From Voacanga thouarsii (lineage: Eukaryota; Streptophyta; Magnoliopsida; Gentianales; Apocynaceae), in contig JANUWF010001165.1 of the NCBI GenBank assembly GCA_026120185.1, positions 3,348,001 through 3,412,000 of the forward strand: a DNA stretch of 64,000 nt, read 5' to 3'. The number at the start of each line of letters is the position of its first letter. Position 1 is the first letter of the stretch. This document shows positions 44,098-55,161 of this stretch, in pieces. The position numbers and the translations under genes were made by a program. The notes below the pieces were generated by a model. That model worked only from the letters and a program-made list of their open reading frames with translations, was not told where the DNA came from and searched no databases.

Positions 44098-45474
44098 TCA
44101 ATGTTTTCCATGGCTTTGATCCCGTGGATTTTCCTCAGTGTTTCTTGGTAATGTCCCGGCTTGACAATCCCCCAATAATTTAGCTAGTTGACCAATTTGG
44201 TTTTCCAAGTTGCGTATGGAGGCCTCTAAGTTCCTCGTTGTGACATCGACCCCTTGGAACTTAGTCTCCGTTGTACTTACCAATTGGCTAATCAATTATT
44301 CTATTTGTGGCTTTGAAGGTGCTGCATTATTGTTCATATGGTTTTGGTTCTTTTGATTTCCTCCAAAATTGAAAGAACCCTGCCTAGGTTGATTTCCATT
44401 GCTCGAAGAGAAATTAGGGTGATTTCTCCAACCAGGATTTTATGTAGAGCTATAAGGGTTGTTATCTGGACGAACATTACCTGTAAAAGCCGTTTGTTCT
44501 ATGGTTTCTTTGAGTGAACCCATGTTTTGGCATTCATGATTAGGGTGTCCCTCTCCACAAAAATCACAACTTACATTTAATACCTGGCCTTGAGGCATCA
44601 CCACTTGTTCCATCTTTTGAGTTAAGGCATCCACCTTAGCTTCCAATGCGGTCACAGCATCCACTTTGTGTACTCCTTGCATACGAGCTATAGACCTTGT
44701 ACTTCCCCAAGAATAGTTATTATAAGCCAGATTTTCAATAAAATCAAATACCTGTTTCGGGGTCTGATGATTGATGGAACCCCCTGCAGAAGAGTCCACC
44801 ACTTGGTGTATTGCAAACATAAGGCCATTCAAAAAGATTAGCATCTGTATTCCTAGCTCAAATTCGTGGTGTGGGCATTTCCTTAGCATCACCTTCAATC
44901 TCTTCCAACTTTCATACAAAGGGTTAGAATCTAATTGTTGGAAGGCGAATATATCGTTTCTAAGTTTTGCTGTCCTAGCTGGAGGAAAATATTTGGCCAG
45001 AAATTTTTTAACTAGGGCATTCCTAGTAGTGATGGAACCTGTAGGTAAAGACTTTAACCATGATTTGGTTCTATCCCTCAAAGAAAAAGGAAAGAGTCTC
45101 AACTTTATGGCGTCCTTAGAAATACCATTCATTTTAAAAGTGTCACAAATCTCAAAAAAAATAGCTAAATGAGCATTGGGATCTTCTTTAGGTAGCCCAT
45201 CAAATTAAACCATGTTCTGAACCATTTGAATAATATTGGGCTTTATCTCAAAATTGTTTGCATCCACCCTAAGCCTAATGATACTCGAGCCTATGCCCGA
45301 GATTGTGGGTTTCACAAAGTCATCCATAACCCTCCTATTATTCCCAACATTATTATTCTGAGCACCATCCATGTTGATGATCAAGTTCCTTTGGATTGTC
45401 CGGCGAATCTTCAACAGTGTCCTTTCGATTTCAGGGTCAAAATCGACTATCTCGCCTTCAGATTTTCGAGTCAT
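44098..45474 (-). pseudogene. Ath-K gag (Athila-type)
   Basis: A single frame of 459 codons from the ATG at 45474 has only three in-frame stops, at about 45205, 44437 and 44298. Order: IVDFDPEIERTL head; RRVMDDFVKPTISG; NNFEIKPNIIQMVQNMV; the gag core IKLRLFPFSLRDRTKSWLKS, KKFLAKYFPPARTAKLRNDI and MLRKCPHHEFELGIQ; the helix HKVDAVTALEAKVDALTQKM; a zinc knuckle CDFCGEGHPNHEC (C-x2-C-x3-H-x4-C); then an Asn/Pro-rich stretch and NLEASIRNLENQIGQLAKLL. Gag assembles the particle. The start is chosen because Ath-A gag aligns from the same Met. It is inactive only through the three stops. Confidence 0.9.
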
Positions 45475-45719
45475 GTACCACGGATAACACCTAAAAATAA
45501 AACAAGAAGCAAGTTAGATATAGAATTAATGGTTAAAATAAAATTAAAAGACTACAAAGTTAGTTAATAGAACATAGTCAAAGTTAGTAGGTTAGGTTAC
45601 AATGGTATACACAAATACATAAGATACACAAGATAGCACCTTTTTGCGCAAAGAACATTTGTACATATTTACATATTTACATGGTTAAATCAATAAAATT
45701 CAAGCTTTCAAGCTATTAT
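45475..45719 (-). mobile_element. Ath-K 5' leader
   Basis: This is the untranslated leader between the primer site and gag, with no ORF. It contains ACATGGTTAAATCAATAAAA, which recurs in the leaders of Ath-A and Ath-B. Confidence 0.6.
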
Positions 45720-45737
45720 TCCCCAGTAACGACGCTA
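45720..45737 (-). other. Ath-K primer binding site (tRNA-Asp type)
   Basis: The plus strand TCCCCAGTAACGACGCTA is the complement of a decayed TGGCGCCGTTGCCGGGGA site, 6 nt from the LTR. Confidence 0.7.
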
Positions 45738-45743
45738 AAAACA

Positions 45744-47240
45744 TGATGTGTCCGGATTTGGGTATAAAAATCGTATAAAAATAATCATATTCCCAATCAA
45801 GTTTAAATTAAAATGTTAATTCCAAATTACACATATGAGCAAGCGTACTCATCATTAACATAGCATAGGGTTCAAACAAGTGTCGATTCTCCAGGAACAA
45901 GTATGCATTAATTCTTTTTTTTCATTATTTAACCAACTCAATAAAGTAAAAATAAATAAAATAAAAATATATATACATGTCAAGGATGGAGAAGTATGTA
46001 ACTTAAACTATTATTTTTGACAGTTATAATCTTAAAGTACTTAATCATTATCATAACTAATTATTGTCTTGGCATCATGAATGATTAATGGTAGATTCAC
46101 TTCTTTGTCCAATCCATGAATCCCTATCTTTTGGATAAATTAGCATCACATATCCTGTCTTAACCAATTCACCTAAAAGATGCATTTAACCACGGTCCTT
46201 GATTTAATTCCCATTCCTAGCAAATTACACATGAAATTAACCAATGAATCCATATCTTGGCAAACATCAATTAACCTTGAACTACTTTGTCCCTACTTTC
46301 ACCCCTTTCTCCAAGTAAGTTAAGAGCCAACAAATATGAAACTAACGAATTGAAACCACCATCAACCCCTTTGTCCAAGCAAGTTAATGGAAAGAACCAA
46401 CCAATTAATCTCGTAATAAGCACAAGTAATCAAATACCAAGAATAATAATCAATTAATCAAAAAATCAAACAACTATAAAAATCATGAATATCTAAAACA
46501 ATGTCAAATTACAATAAAACAATTAATACATCATTGTCAAGAAAAATAAAATAAAATAAAAGAAAGCACTCATAGACAAGTCTCATTCTTCTTTATTTGA
46601 AGACCTTCTTGTACAACTCTCCTTGAATTAAAGAATTCCTCATTTGATTTGAGTGATTTTCTACGATGATCAATGAATTCTTATATATTTATAGGCTTAA
46701 GAAGTGCCTAAACTCATTGGTATAATGTTCTTAGCCGACTAGAAGTAGGAAAGTACTAAAACTCTACAGATTACCAGAAACTGCATCCAAAAATCAAGAT
46801 CCTGTCTTTTCCTCAGGGCATAGCCGGCGCCGCCTTGGTTGCCAGAACCAACGCCGGTTGTGTTTTGTTTTTTCCTTTGTTCACTGATTTTTTCTTGATT
46901 TCCATGCAGTGTTGTCCTAAGTGCAGCCGACGCCGTCTTAGCTATTGGAGCTGGTGCCAGTTCAGTTCAATTCTGTCCTGTTTCAACAATTTTTCATCGC
47001 TTCAAAGTTTGTGTCAGCAGCTCATGGTCGGCGCCAGTTCCACTGTCCTAGCCGGTGCCGCCTTTATTTTGTTTTGCGACATTTTTTCTTTGTTTTACCC
47101 CTAAAATATGAAATAATGAACAAAATACCTTTCCAAGGAAAAATCTCAAATATGACAGAATATGACTAGTTATTGAATAAAATGTATCACAAAAGAACCT
47201 CAAATAACTTGGAAAAATATGACTAATTTAGCCCATATCA
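45744..47240 (-). repeat. Ath-K 5' LTR
   Basis: It begins TGATGTGTCCGG and ends GCCCATATCA. U3 GC-rich blocks lie at about 46818-46858 (TAGCCGGCGCCGCC), 46925-46960 and 47030-47065. It is followed by sequence of another element remnant. Confidence 0.88.
46686..46693 (-). promoter_or_regulatory. TATA box of Ath-K 5' LTR
   Basis: The minus strand reads GCCTATAAATATA. The same position in the other LTRs has GCCTATAAAAAG (39397-39408) or GCCTATAAG (solo LTR H), so the box is conserved. It lies 125-370 bp downstream of the GC-rich U3 blocks. Confidence 0.6.
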
Positions 47241-48294
47241 GTCATACCCCTACTCAAACACTCGAAAACTCTGTTAATCACGTATTCAAATGTAACAATT
47301 TGTAAGGCAACCATCCTTTGTATGAAATCTTATCATTTAAAAAAAAAATTTACTCATTTTTCACTTAAAACCTCTTAATACGTAATATGAGTAAATACTA
47401 TGTAAATTCACACAAATATGCACATAAAAGCTAAGAAAAAGTGGTTTGAAAAATATGACATTTTCACACTTAACAAGTACCCCCACACTTAACTTTTTGC
47501 ACGTCCTCGAGCAAGATAATTTTTCAAAAAGATTTGAGATATGAAATTCTAACTTTTGTAATGATATGGTAGAAAGGATAACTTTTCTTTTCCCAATGAA
47601 ACACATTCTAACCTTTATTCAACCAAAATGCTTTTAGACAAACTAACATATTAAGTAAAATATATCCAAGGCCATTGAAGTTAATTGAAATAAGTTTATC
47701 TCCCTTTAACATATTCCACTCCATCATTTGGTTAAAATATATAATTGAGGCAAATCATATCAGTTAAGCATTTGTAACTAATTTAAGTCCTCCATTGTCT
47801 TAACTACTACAAATTAGTTAGGAAACTAGGACTTTTTAATCACTTGTTTTATTTTTTTTTAAAATTCAAAAGATTTTATTGGGAGTTTTAGCCTCAACTG
47901 AGTGTGTTTCTCTCCATCTCACCGTAGCCCCCTTTCGTATTCTTTTTCAATTTATCAAATTTTTTTTATGTGTGTTTTTCAACTCTCTTATTATTAAATT
48001 TTTACACACGTTATTTTTGCTGAACTATATGTGATTGAACAATGATTTTAGGAGATAGACTGGCAAGTCATTTGCTTTTCACGGGCATCAACGATTTTGC
48101 TTCTAGCCTTTCAGAATATTTCCTCTGCCTATTACTCTCTGATGAAAGCAACAAAGGGAAAAAGGATAAGACTTCAATCTACTTGACTCACTGCTACTAC
48201 TATTAGCAGAATTAAGAGAAACAAGAGATTCTTTATTGTCATTTCTAGAAGAACAAAAACACAAAGAAAAAAAAAACCAAAAGAGAGAGAGCAT
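47241..48294 (-). mobile_element. Remnant of a further Athila/Tat-like element (L)
   Basis: ACCCCCACACTTAACTTTTTG and GTCCTCGAGCAAG at about 47480-47518 are the reverse of the purine-tract neighbourhood of Athila-like elements. Near 47895-47940 AGCCTCAACTGAGTGTG and GTAGCCCCC parallel the 3' untranslated region of Ath-A (about 1960-2005). I infer the left LTR part of L lies at 37997-38513, split by Ath-K. No conserved ORF is seen. Confidence 0.45.
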
Positions 48295-48310
48295 GTGTGT
48301 GTGTGTGTGT
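48295..48310. repeat. (GT)n microsatellite
   Basis: A short TGTGTGTG run. Confidence 0.8.
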
Positions 48311-50540
48311 ACTGCGTATCTTTTTTCAAGATAACAAAAGACCTTCCAAAACCCCTAAAACCTCACATAATTCGGTATATCATGGAAACACAGTCATCCT
48401 AAGACTTTCAGATATCTATGAAGATATCATTCGGGAATTCTAATTGTTTTTCCCACTAGAATACATTCAGTTGAAATAGGCTTAGGCCTCGTTTGTTGCT
48501 TCTTTGTCTACACTATTGGGCCAAGTTTAATAATTCATTATTTATTTAATACTAGCTCATTGACAACCCAATAATTAAATAAATAACCACCAGACCAAAA
48601 TAGACCAAGGAGAGTAGAGGTTAATATCCAACTATTCAGTCTACGCCCGGCCTGGAATAATCAATTAACTAATCTAAACCAGGAAAAATCTCTATTTTGC
48701 GTCGACCTTTTATTTATTCCAGCCCAATAATAAATTATACTTTTTGAATAAAATAAAATCTCTTTGATACAAAATAAATCATCAATCCTAAAATTAAAAA
48801 GGACTTACAGGCTATTTCGGGGACTAAAAGACACATCGTCCTTGGCTTCTAAAATGACCAAAATACCTCAGCTCCATAAATAGTTGTATTTTACATTTTA
48901 AATATTTCCTAATATCACCATAAGAAAATATTAACCCAAAAGACAGCAATGTCCCCAACCAACAAGTTTTATGACAAATGTACTAGTCTATGTAACACTG
49001 TACATTCAGAGAGGAAGAGTGTACTAACACATCTATGGGTGATATCTATCATCCTTAGACCTCTAGTCCAATGATTCTCAATTTCCCAAAATGTTTTTGC
49101 CTTCCAAGATAGCTACTTGGCCTGAAACTGTAACTGGTTTTATGGCAACCAGCTACGGTGGCCTTTCAAGCTAGCCGCAAGCGGCTAGTTGCAAGCCTAC
49201 TGTAGCTCAAGGGACAAGCATATGCTGAGCCACGGTGACTGGGACCAATTTGGCCACAGCTTGGTCTTGTGACCAGGCCATAGTTCGGCTGGTTCAAGGT
49301 TTTTCGATCCTATATAGTGGGTGCATGACTACTATGGAGAATTTTAATTATTTTCCATGTAACTTTCTTGCATTTTTCTTTTCCATTTTTGGTCCCTTAC
49401 TAGGCGAAGTTATTATTTTTGCATAGTTAATGTTTTCAAAATATTTTGTATGAAAAATAATAGTAAGGGATTTAGGATTAAATAGAACAATTGATTAATT
49501 AATTAATGTGTTTAATTCTATTATTTGGGCACTTAGGTTAAAAGAATAGAAAAGCATGAAAACATTTACAGTTTTCTGGTATGCTATTTTCTTTTGTGAA
49601 CCTATGTGCACGTTCTCTCAAAGACCAAAGCCTTAAGGAGTTTTTGACAAAGGAAAAATATTTTTCTTTAATTAAATGGTTTTTTAGTTTAAAAGCAAAA
49701 ATTAATCCTTGGATATTCTCTTAAAGGATTTTATCCTTGACATAGATAATAATTTGGATTTAGATATTTTGTAAGTAAAAATGTACGATCATTTTAATAT
49801 ATTTTACAAGAAAAATTATTTTTGTCAAATAAAACTTGAGACCAAAGTCTCTAACAAGTTTTAAAAGGAAATTTTTAAAATCATTATGTTCTTAACTAGG
49901 TAAAATGAATCGTGAATCCATAGAAAATGTCTTAAAGGATTTTACCTTGACATAGAGTTTTATAGATTTAGATATTTTACAAGAGTCAAGGGATAGTTAA
50001 TGGGGTATTTTCAAAAGGGCATTTTCTTAGAAAACCTTTATTTTAAAAGACTAAGTGGGAGAGGGGTTTCAACGACTCCACGGTTTCCATCACGGTCCTT
50101 ATTTGAAATCGTGGTTCCCCCCTTGTCACCTATAAGATGGGGATTCCACAAGAATCTAGACCCAATGGATAGACATAATTGATGCCTGGCACAGGTATTG
50201 TGATTGGCCAGCCCACATTAGAGGCTACAGTACGAGGATTATCGATAGGGAATGAGAAAAAATGACCATCCTATCGATGGAGTTATCTTCTGAATCATTA
50301 CATACAAGGGTAGTCAATTTGTACTGGTTAACACACCTAGCTTAGGAAACTATTAATCTTCCCAAGAAGCTATGTCAGTTCTCCTAAGAGCAAACTGCTG
50401 ATACTAAGATAATAGTAATAAGGTTTGCTATTATTAGTTTTAATATAAGGATAAAGTGCATAAATTATTTATTTTTCATAGACTGAGATTTTTTTTTATT
50501 TTCAATTTTCAAAAATTATTGGGGGAGGTTCTTTCAGTCA
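48311..50540. other. Unassigned AT-rich stretch, probably LTR-derived
   Basis: No coding frame or element end is recognised. 49120-49300 is GC-rich with inverted pieces (AGCCGCAAGCGGCT) like the U3 blocks elsewhere. From about 49400 to 50540 the text may be the 5' LTR and leader of Copia-2, which starts its gag just after, but I could not find an LTR end or primer site. It holds three related stretches ending in TTAAAGGATTTTA-type sequence. Confidence 0.35.
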
Positions 50541-50787
50541 TTATTCTCTGTGAGAATGAGCTAACGGGTCTAAACTATGTAGACTGAAAAAGGAATTTGG
50601 ACATAATACTCACAGTCGAGGAGTATAAGTATGTCTTTTACGAAACCTGCCCCATTATCAGGGAGGATTCCACCGAAGAGGAGTGTGAGGCTGAAAAAGT
50701 ATAGAAGAAGGTCGACGGGATATTGGCCTCTATATTTAATGTGTTGTAGTCTAAACGTGAGCACATAGCCACAGCTTATAACATTAG
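50541..50787 (+). pseudogene. Copia-2 gag, N-terminal part
   Basis: The plus strand reads NELTGLNYVD, then stop-KRNLDIILTVEEYKYV, YETCPIIREDSTEEE and KREHIATAYNI, the N-terminal part of copia gag (pattern L-x-G-x-N-Y-x-x-W-K-R-N-L). It stops at Gyp-N's LTR. The continuation at 58592 lacks about 35 residues, so some gag was lost beside the insertion. Confidence 0.75.
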
Positions 50788-51801
50788 GGTGTGGGCTTTT
50801 TCTTTGTGTTTTGGGTGGCTTAATTGGTTATGAGCTCAACTCAACCTAGGGATCTAAAACAGAGATTTTTCTGGTGACAAAAGGAGAAAATGAAATAACA
50901 ACCTACCCTCTATCAAACCCTTGAAGAACTAAGCTTCAAAGACCTTCAAGAATAGTAGAAAGTTCTACTATAATCTCACCCCAATATCCTTGAAGCAACA
51001 AAGGCAAGCAAGAAAAAATAGAATAGAGAAAATAGGCACTCAAGTAATGGAATTCAAACAAACCTTAGAAGAACAAAGCAACTAAGACCCATTAAAAGAA
51101 TCCATATTAGATTGTCCAAAAGATTTATAGACTCAATTCAGAACAAGGACTAACCCTTAATCATGGTTTTGAATAAGATGAATAAGGAGGCTAGGGCCTC
51201 TCAAGATTCTCTCTCAAATTTGAATTAAAGTGTGTGAATTGTGGTGTCACATCACTAAAGGTTCTATTTATACTACCCTAACCCTAGCTGAGTAATCCCT
51301 GAGGTTCTATTATAGTTTAGAGTCTTAATAAGTCTATAAAAATACTTAAAATTGGAAAGAATCGGAGAAAACAACAAAAACGCGCAGCAGCCGTCGACTG
51401 CCCAAGATGGACCCGGCACCGGCTAGGTCCCTCAAGCTAGCGTCGATTAGGCTTTGTCTTTGGCCGATCCCCGCAGAATGAAGCCCTTGTTGGGAAGGTT
51501 GAAGCTTACGCTGGCTTGGCTGCTTGTGGCCGGTGCCGGCTGTCCGCTGGAAGGCCTTCTTTGGTTAAGTTTCGTCCCCCTTGTTGCCGGCTTGAGTTCT
51601 TGCTAGGGTCCTTCTTGGATAGTCATCAAAATAAACTTTTGGCTAGCTTCCTCAACCTTCCAACCCCTTTGCATCCTCAAGCATGGTTTTATGAGCAATT
51701 GAAAATCCTCTTGAAGCTTCTTGGACATCGGTCATTGTCATTGCATGGTCACACCTCCCCCTCCTTGATCTTGACCTCCATGATGAAGTAGTGTCTCATC
51801 A
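50788..51801 (-). repeat. Gyp-N 3' LTR
   Basis: About 1,014 bp, ending TGTCTCATCA. The U3 part has a GC-rich block at 51395-51540 (GGACCCGGCACCGGCTAGGTC, GGCCGGTGCCGGCTG). Confidence 0.85.
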
Positions 51802-51816
51802 TCTCCCCCTCCTTGA
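51802..51816 (-). other. Gyp-N polypurine tract
   Basis: The minus strand reads AAGGAGGGGGAGA directly before TGATGAGACAC, the LTR start. It overlaps the end of the integrase frame (NPFQGGGDDETL). Confidence 0.75.
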
Positions 51817-53065
51817 AAAGGATTCATCTCTGAATTGTTGCCATCATCTACATAAAAGGGAGAGAGGTCACTAACATTAAAAGTGGCACTAACATGATAC
51901 TCACCGGGTAAATCTATCTTATAAGCATTATCTCCAACTTTGGCAAGAACTTGAAATGGACCATCCCATTTTGGATCTAGTTTACTCCGTCATTGTGTGG
52001 GGAATCTCTCTTTGCAAAGGAGCACCCATACCTAATCGCCCGGCTCAAATGACACATTTTTCCTTCCTTGATTGTGCTTATGGGCAATTTCTTCATTGCA
52101 TTTTGCAATGGTTGCTTTCACCTTCTCATGGAGTGCCTTTAGCATTTCCGCATTCTTAGCTTCTTCGAGGTTCAACCATTCACCTATAGGCAAATGAACC
52201 AAATTTAAAGGAATTAGAGGATTAAAACCATATACAATTTCAAATGGAGAATAAGAAGTAATAGAGTGAATAGCCCTATTGTAAGCAAACTCAATGTGTG
52301 GCAAGCACTCCTCCCAATTTTTCAAGTTTTTCTTGATTATGTTCCGCAAGAGTTGGGTGAGTGTTCGGTTGACCACCTCCATTTACCCGTCCGTTTGGGG
52401 ATGACAAGCTGTAGAAAATAAGAGATTAATACCAAGTTTGTTTCATAATACTCTCCAAAAGTGGCTAAGGAATTTAGTATCTCTATCCGAGACAATAATT
52501 CTTGGAATCCCATGCATTCTCACCACTTCCTTAAAGAATAAATCTACAATATATGATTCATTATTAGTCTTGGAACAAGCCACAAAATAAGCTATTTTGG
52601 AAAATCGATCAACAATCACAAATATAGAATTCTTACCCCCCTTGGACCTAGGCAATCCTAAGATGAAGTTCATTGAAATATCAACCTAAGGCACATTAGG
52701 TGTGGGCAAAGGAGTATAAAGACCTTGTGGAAGAGATCTAGACTTAGCCTACAAATAATGCATTGAGAACAATATCTCTCCACATACTTTCTCATTTTTT
52801 GCCAAAAGAAATGTTCCTTAAGGATGCCTAAGGTCTTTGCAACACCAAAATGCCCCATTAGTCCCCCACTGTAGGCCTCCCTAACTAGCAACACCCTAAT
52901 AGATCCCTTTGGCACACAAAGCCTTGCCTCCCTAAACAAGAAACCATCATGACTACAATATTTAGCAAATGAACTTTTCTCACAAGCATGAAAAATATCC
53001 CCAAACTCCTCATCATCAACATACAAATCTTTCACAAGTTCAAAACCAAGAAGTTTATCATCCAA
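51803..53065 (-). pseudogene. Gyp-N integrase
   Basis: The zinc domain H...H...C-x2-C is seen in HFGVAKTLGILKEHFFW ... YCSQCIIC. The core has [20 protein letters not shown] (first Asp region), [17 protein letters not shown] (second Asp) and NRTLTQLLRNII after the E of TEVVNRT. The tail follows with WEECLPHIEFAYNRAIHS, SPFEIVYGFNPLIP, FEPGD and, in another frame, WDGPFQVLAKVGDNAYKIDL and ATFNVSDLSPF. Frameshifts at about 52670 and 52400 and stops near 51990 and 52430 break it. It joins element DNA to the chromosome in intact relatives. Confidence 0.88.
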
Positions 53066-53067
53066 AA

Positions 53068-54420
53068 AGTTAAGCAGTGCATACCTTCATGAAAGTGCAT
53101 CCGCTAACACATTTTACTTACCCTTCTTATATTAAATGAAATATGGAAATATCCCAATAAACTCCATCCATCTTGCATGCCTCTTATTCAAATTTTGTTG
53201 GCTCTTTAGGTATTTAAGGGTATCACAATTGGTATGAATGACAAACTCTCTTCGCAAAAGGTAGTGTTGCCAATATTCTAAGGTTCTCACCAAGGTAAAA
53301 AGCTCTTTGTCATAGGTAGAGTAATTGAGGGTCGCCCCGAACTATTTCTCATTAAAGTATGTAATAGGTTTTCTATCTTGGGTCAAGACCGCACCAATTC
53401 CCACCCTACTTGCATCACATTCTATCTCAAAGGCCTTCTCAAAATTAGGAAGAATAGCTATTGGAGTTTGGCTCAATTTGTCATTAAGGGCTTGAAAGGC
53501 TTGTTGTTAGGCTTCCTTCCACCTAAATCTTACATTTTTCTTTACCACTTCGGTTAGAGGGGCTACTATAGTGCTAAAATTTTGGATGAACCTCCTATAG
53601 AAGCTAGCTAGCGTATGAAAGCTACGGACTTGGGTAATAGTGGTAAGGGTTGGCTAATGTTGGATGGCTTTAACTTTTCCCTCATCAACCTCAATCCCTT
53701 TGGCACTCACAACATACCCAAGGAATGTAATCATCTCCAAACAAAAAGAGTATTTCTCAAGGTTAACATACAATCTCTCCCTTCAGAGGGCAACAAGCAC
53801 ACTTTGAATATGATTCAAATGACCCACATATGATTTGCTATAGATTAATATATCATCAAAGTACACAACAAAAAATTTTCTAATGAATTCCCTCATAACA
53901 TGGTACATTAATCGTATGAATGTACTAGGAGTATTAGACAATCCTAAAAGCATGACAAGCCACTCATACAACCCTTGTTTAGTTTTAAAAGCTATATTCC
54001 ACTATCCCCTTCTCTTATTCTAATTTAGTGATAACTGAATTTCAAATCAATTTTAGAGAAAATGCATGCACCAAATAGCTCATCAAGCAAGTCATCTAGC
54101 CTAGGAATAGTATAGCGGGATTTTACCGTGATGTTATTCATAGTGCGACAATCCACACACATACGCCATGTCCCATCCTTTTTGGGCACCAAGAGAACTG
54201 GAAACGCACATAGGCTTAATCTCTCTCTCACATGTTCCTTCTCAAGCAATGCCTCTACTTATTTTTGCAACTCCTTGGACTCCTCTGGGTTGCTTCTATA
54301 TGCCAGTCAGTTGGAGATGACGGCTCCAGGCACAAAGTCGATTTGATGCTTAATCCCTCTTATGGGTGGTAGTCCTCCGGGCACCTCCTTTGGAAAAATA
54401 TCTTAAAATTCTTGAAGAAT
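53068..54420 (-). pseudogene. Gyp-N reverse transcriptase and RNase H
   Basis: RT: PVLLVPKKDGTWRMCVDCRT, NNITVKSRYTIPRLDDLLDE, IFSKIDLKFSYH, then EWLVMLLGLSNTPSTF and VVYFDDILIYSK, with the catalytic box YFDD at 53852-53863 in place of the usual YVDD or YIDD. RNase [52 protein letters not shown] and [13 protein letters not shown]. Here the DAS and KEL acidic residues remain, while TDH of the family reads TNC. Stops and small frameshifts are numerous. Confidence 0.88.
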
Positions 54421-55080
54421 AGCTGTAATTTCATTAGGGATAGACAATGTAGAATCATCAGTAAAAATGTAAGAACCTTTACATAAAAGAAGAATAACTG
54501 GTTCCTTAGCTTCTATAGCCTCTATGACCTCACTTTCTTTTGCAAAGAAATTCACTCTTATTTTACCTCCCCTCTCTTGGCCTTGCTCACTCCTATCCTT
54601 GATTGTCAAAGGTACTTGTTTGTCCATCCTCTCTCTCAACTCTTTTTCTTTCCTATCTTATTCTTTCCTCTCAATTTCTTATTTTTGCTTAATGTCTTGC
54701 GCTCTCTTCTTCTTTTCTTTCTCCTTCATGATTCTTTGATCTTTGTTCACCTCACTAGAGGCCATAGGGGTGAGGGTAAACTTAGTTCCCTTATTGAGTA
54801 GAGAATAAGTATTCTTTCTCCCATCATGTTTCACATGCCTATCATATTGTCAAGGCCTCCCTAGGAGCAAGTGACCTGCTTGCATAGGTACCACATCACA
54901 TAGCACATCATCCTTGTATTTTTCCATCTCAAAAGACATCAAAACTTGTTTATTTACTGTCATTTCCCTGCTATTGTTCAACCATTGTAGTTTGTAGGGC
55001 TTGGGGTGTTTAATCCAACTCTTGTCCAATTCTTCAACTAAGTTTACACTAATCACGTTAGTGCAACTCCCACTATCCAC
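54421..55080 (-). pseudogene. Gyp-N protease and linker to RT
   Basis: The aspartic protease motif reads MDSGSCTNVISVNLVEEL (D-S-G), followed by MPMQAGHLLLGRP-like DVVPMQAGHLLLGRP at the family's C-terminal end. A charged linker (KEKEKKKRAQDIKQK, GGKIRVNFFAKESE) and ILLLCKGSYIF lead to the RT. The dimeric enzyme would cut Gag-Pol. The frame has several stops after LLLGRP. Confidence 0.82.
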
Positions 55081-55161
55081 AATGACACTACAAGGGGTCT
55101 TGTTGATTAAACACCTAGTGTAGAAAATATTCTCTCTTTGTTGGTGATCTTGATCCTCAAT

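Larger units (their letters stand above)
38514..47240 (-). mobile_element. Ath-K: Athila-like element with gag and third ORF, no pol
   Basis: The LTRs at 38514-39953 and 45744-47240 enclose a 5.8-kb interior with a purine tract at 39954, a third ORF (42981-41770), a GC-rich spacer, gag (45474-44098) and a tRNA-Asp-type primer site (45720-45737). This is the best preserved Athila-like copy: gag has only three in-frame stops. No protease, RT, RNase H or integrase lies between gag and the third ORF, exactly as in Ath-A. The flanking bases GACCT and GTCAT match poorly, so no target duplication is claimed. Confidence 0.88.

Noticed and set aside
38509..47245. Target-site duplication for Ath-K
   Set aside because: The flanks GACCT and GTCAT agree at only three of five positions, so I do not claim it.
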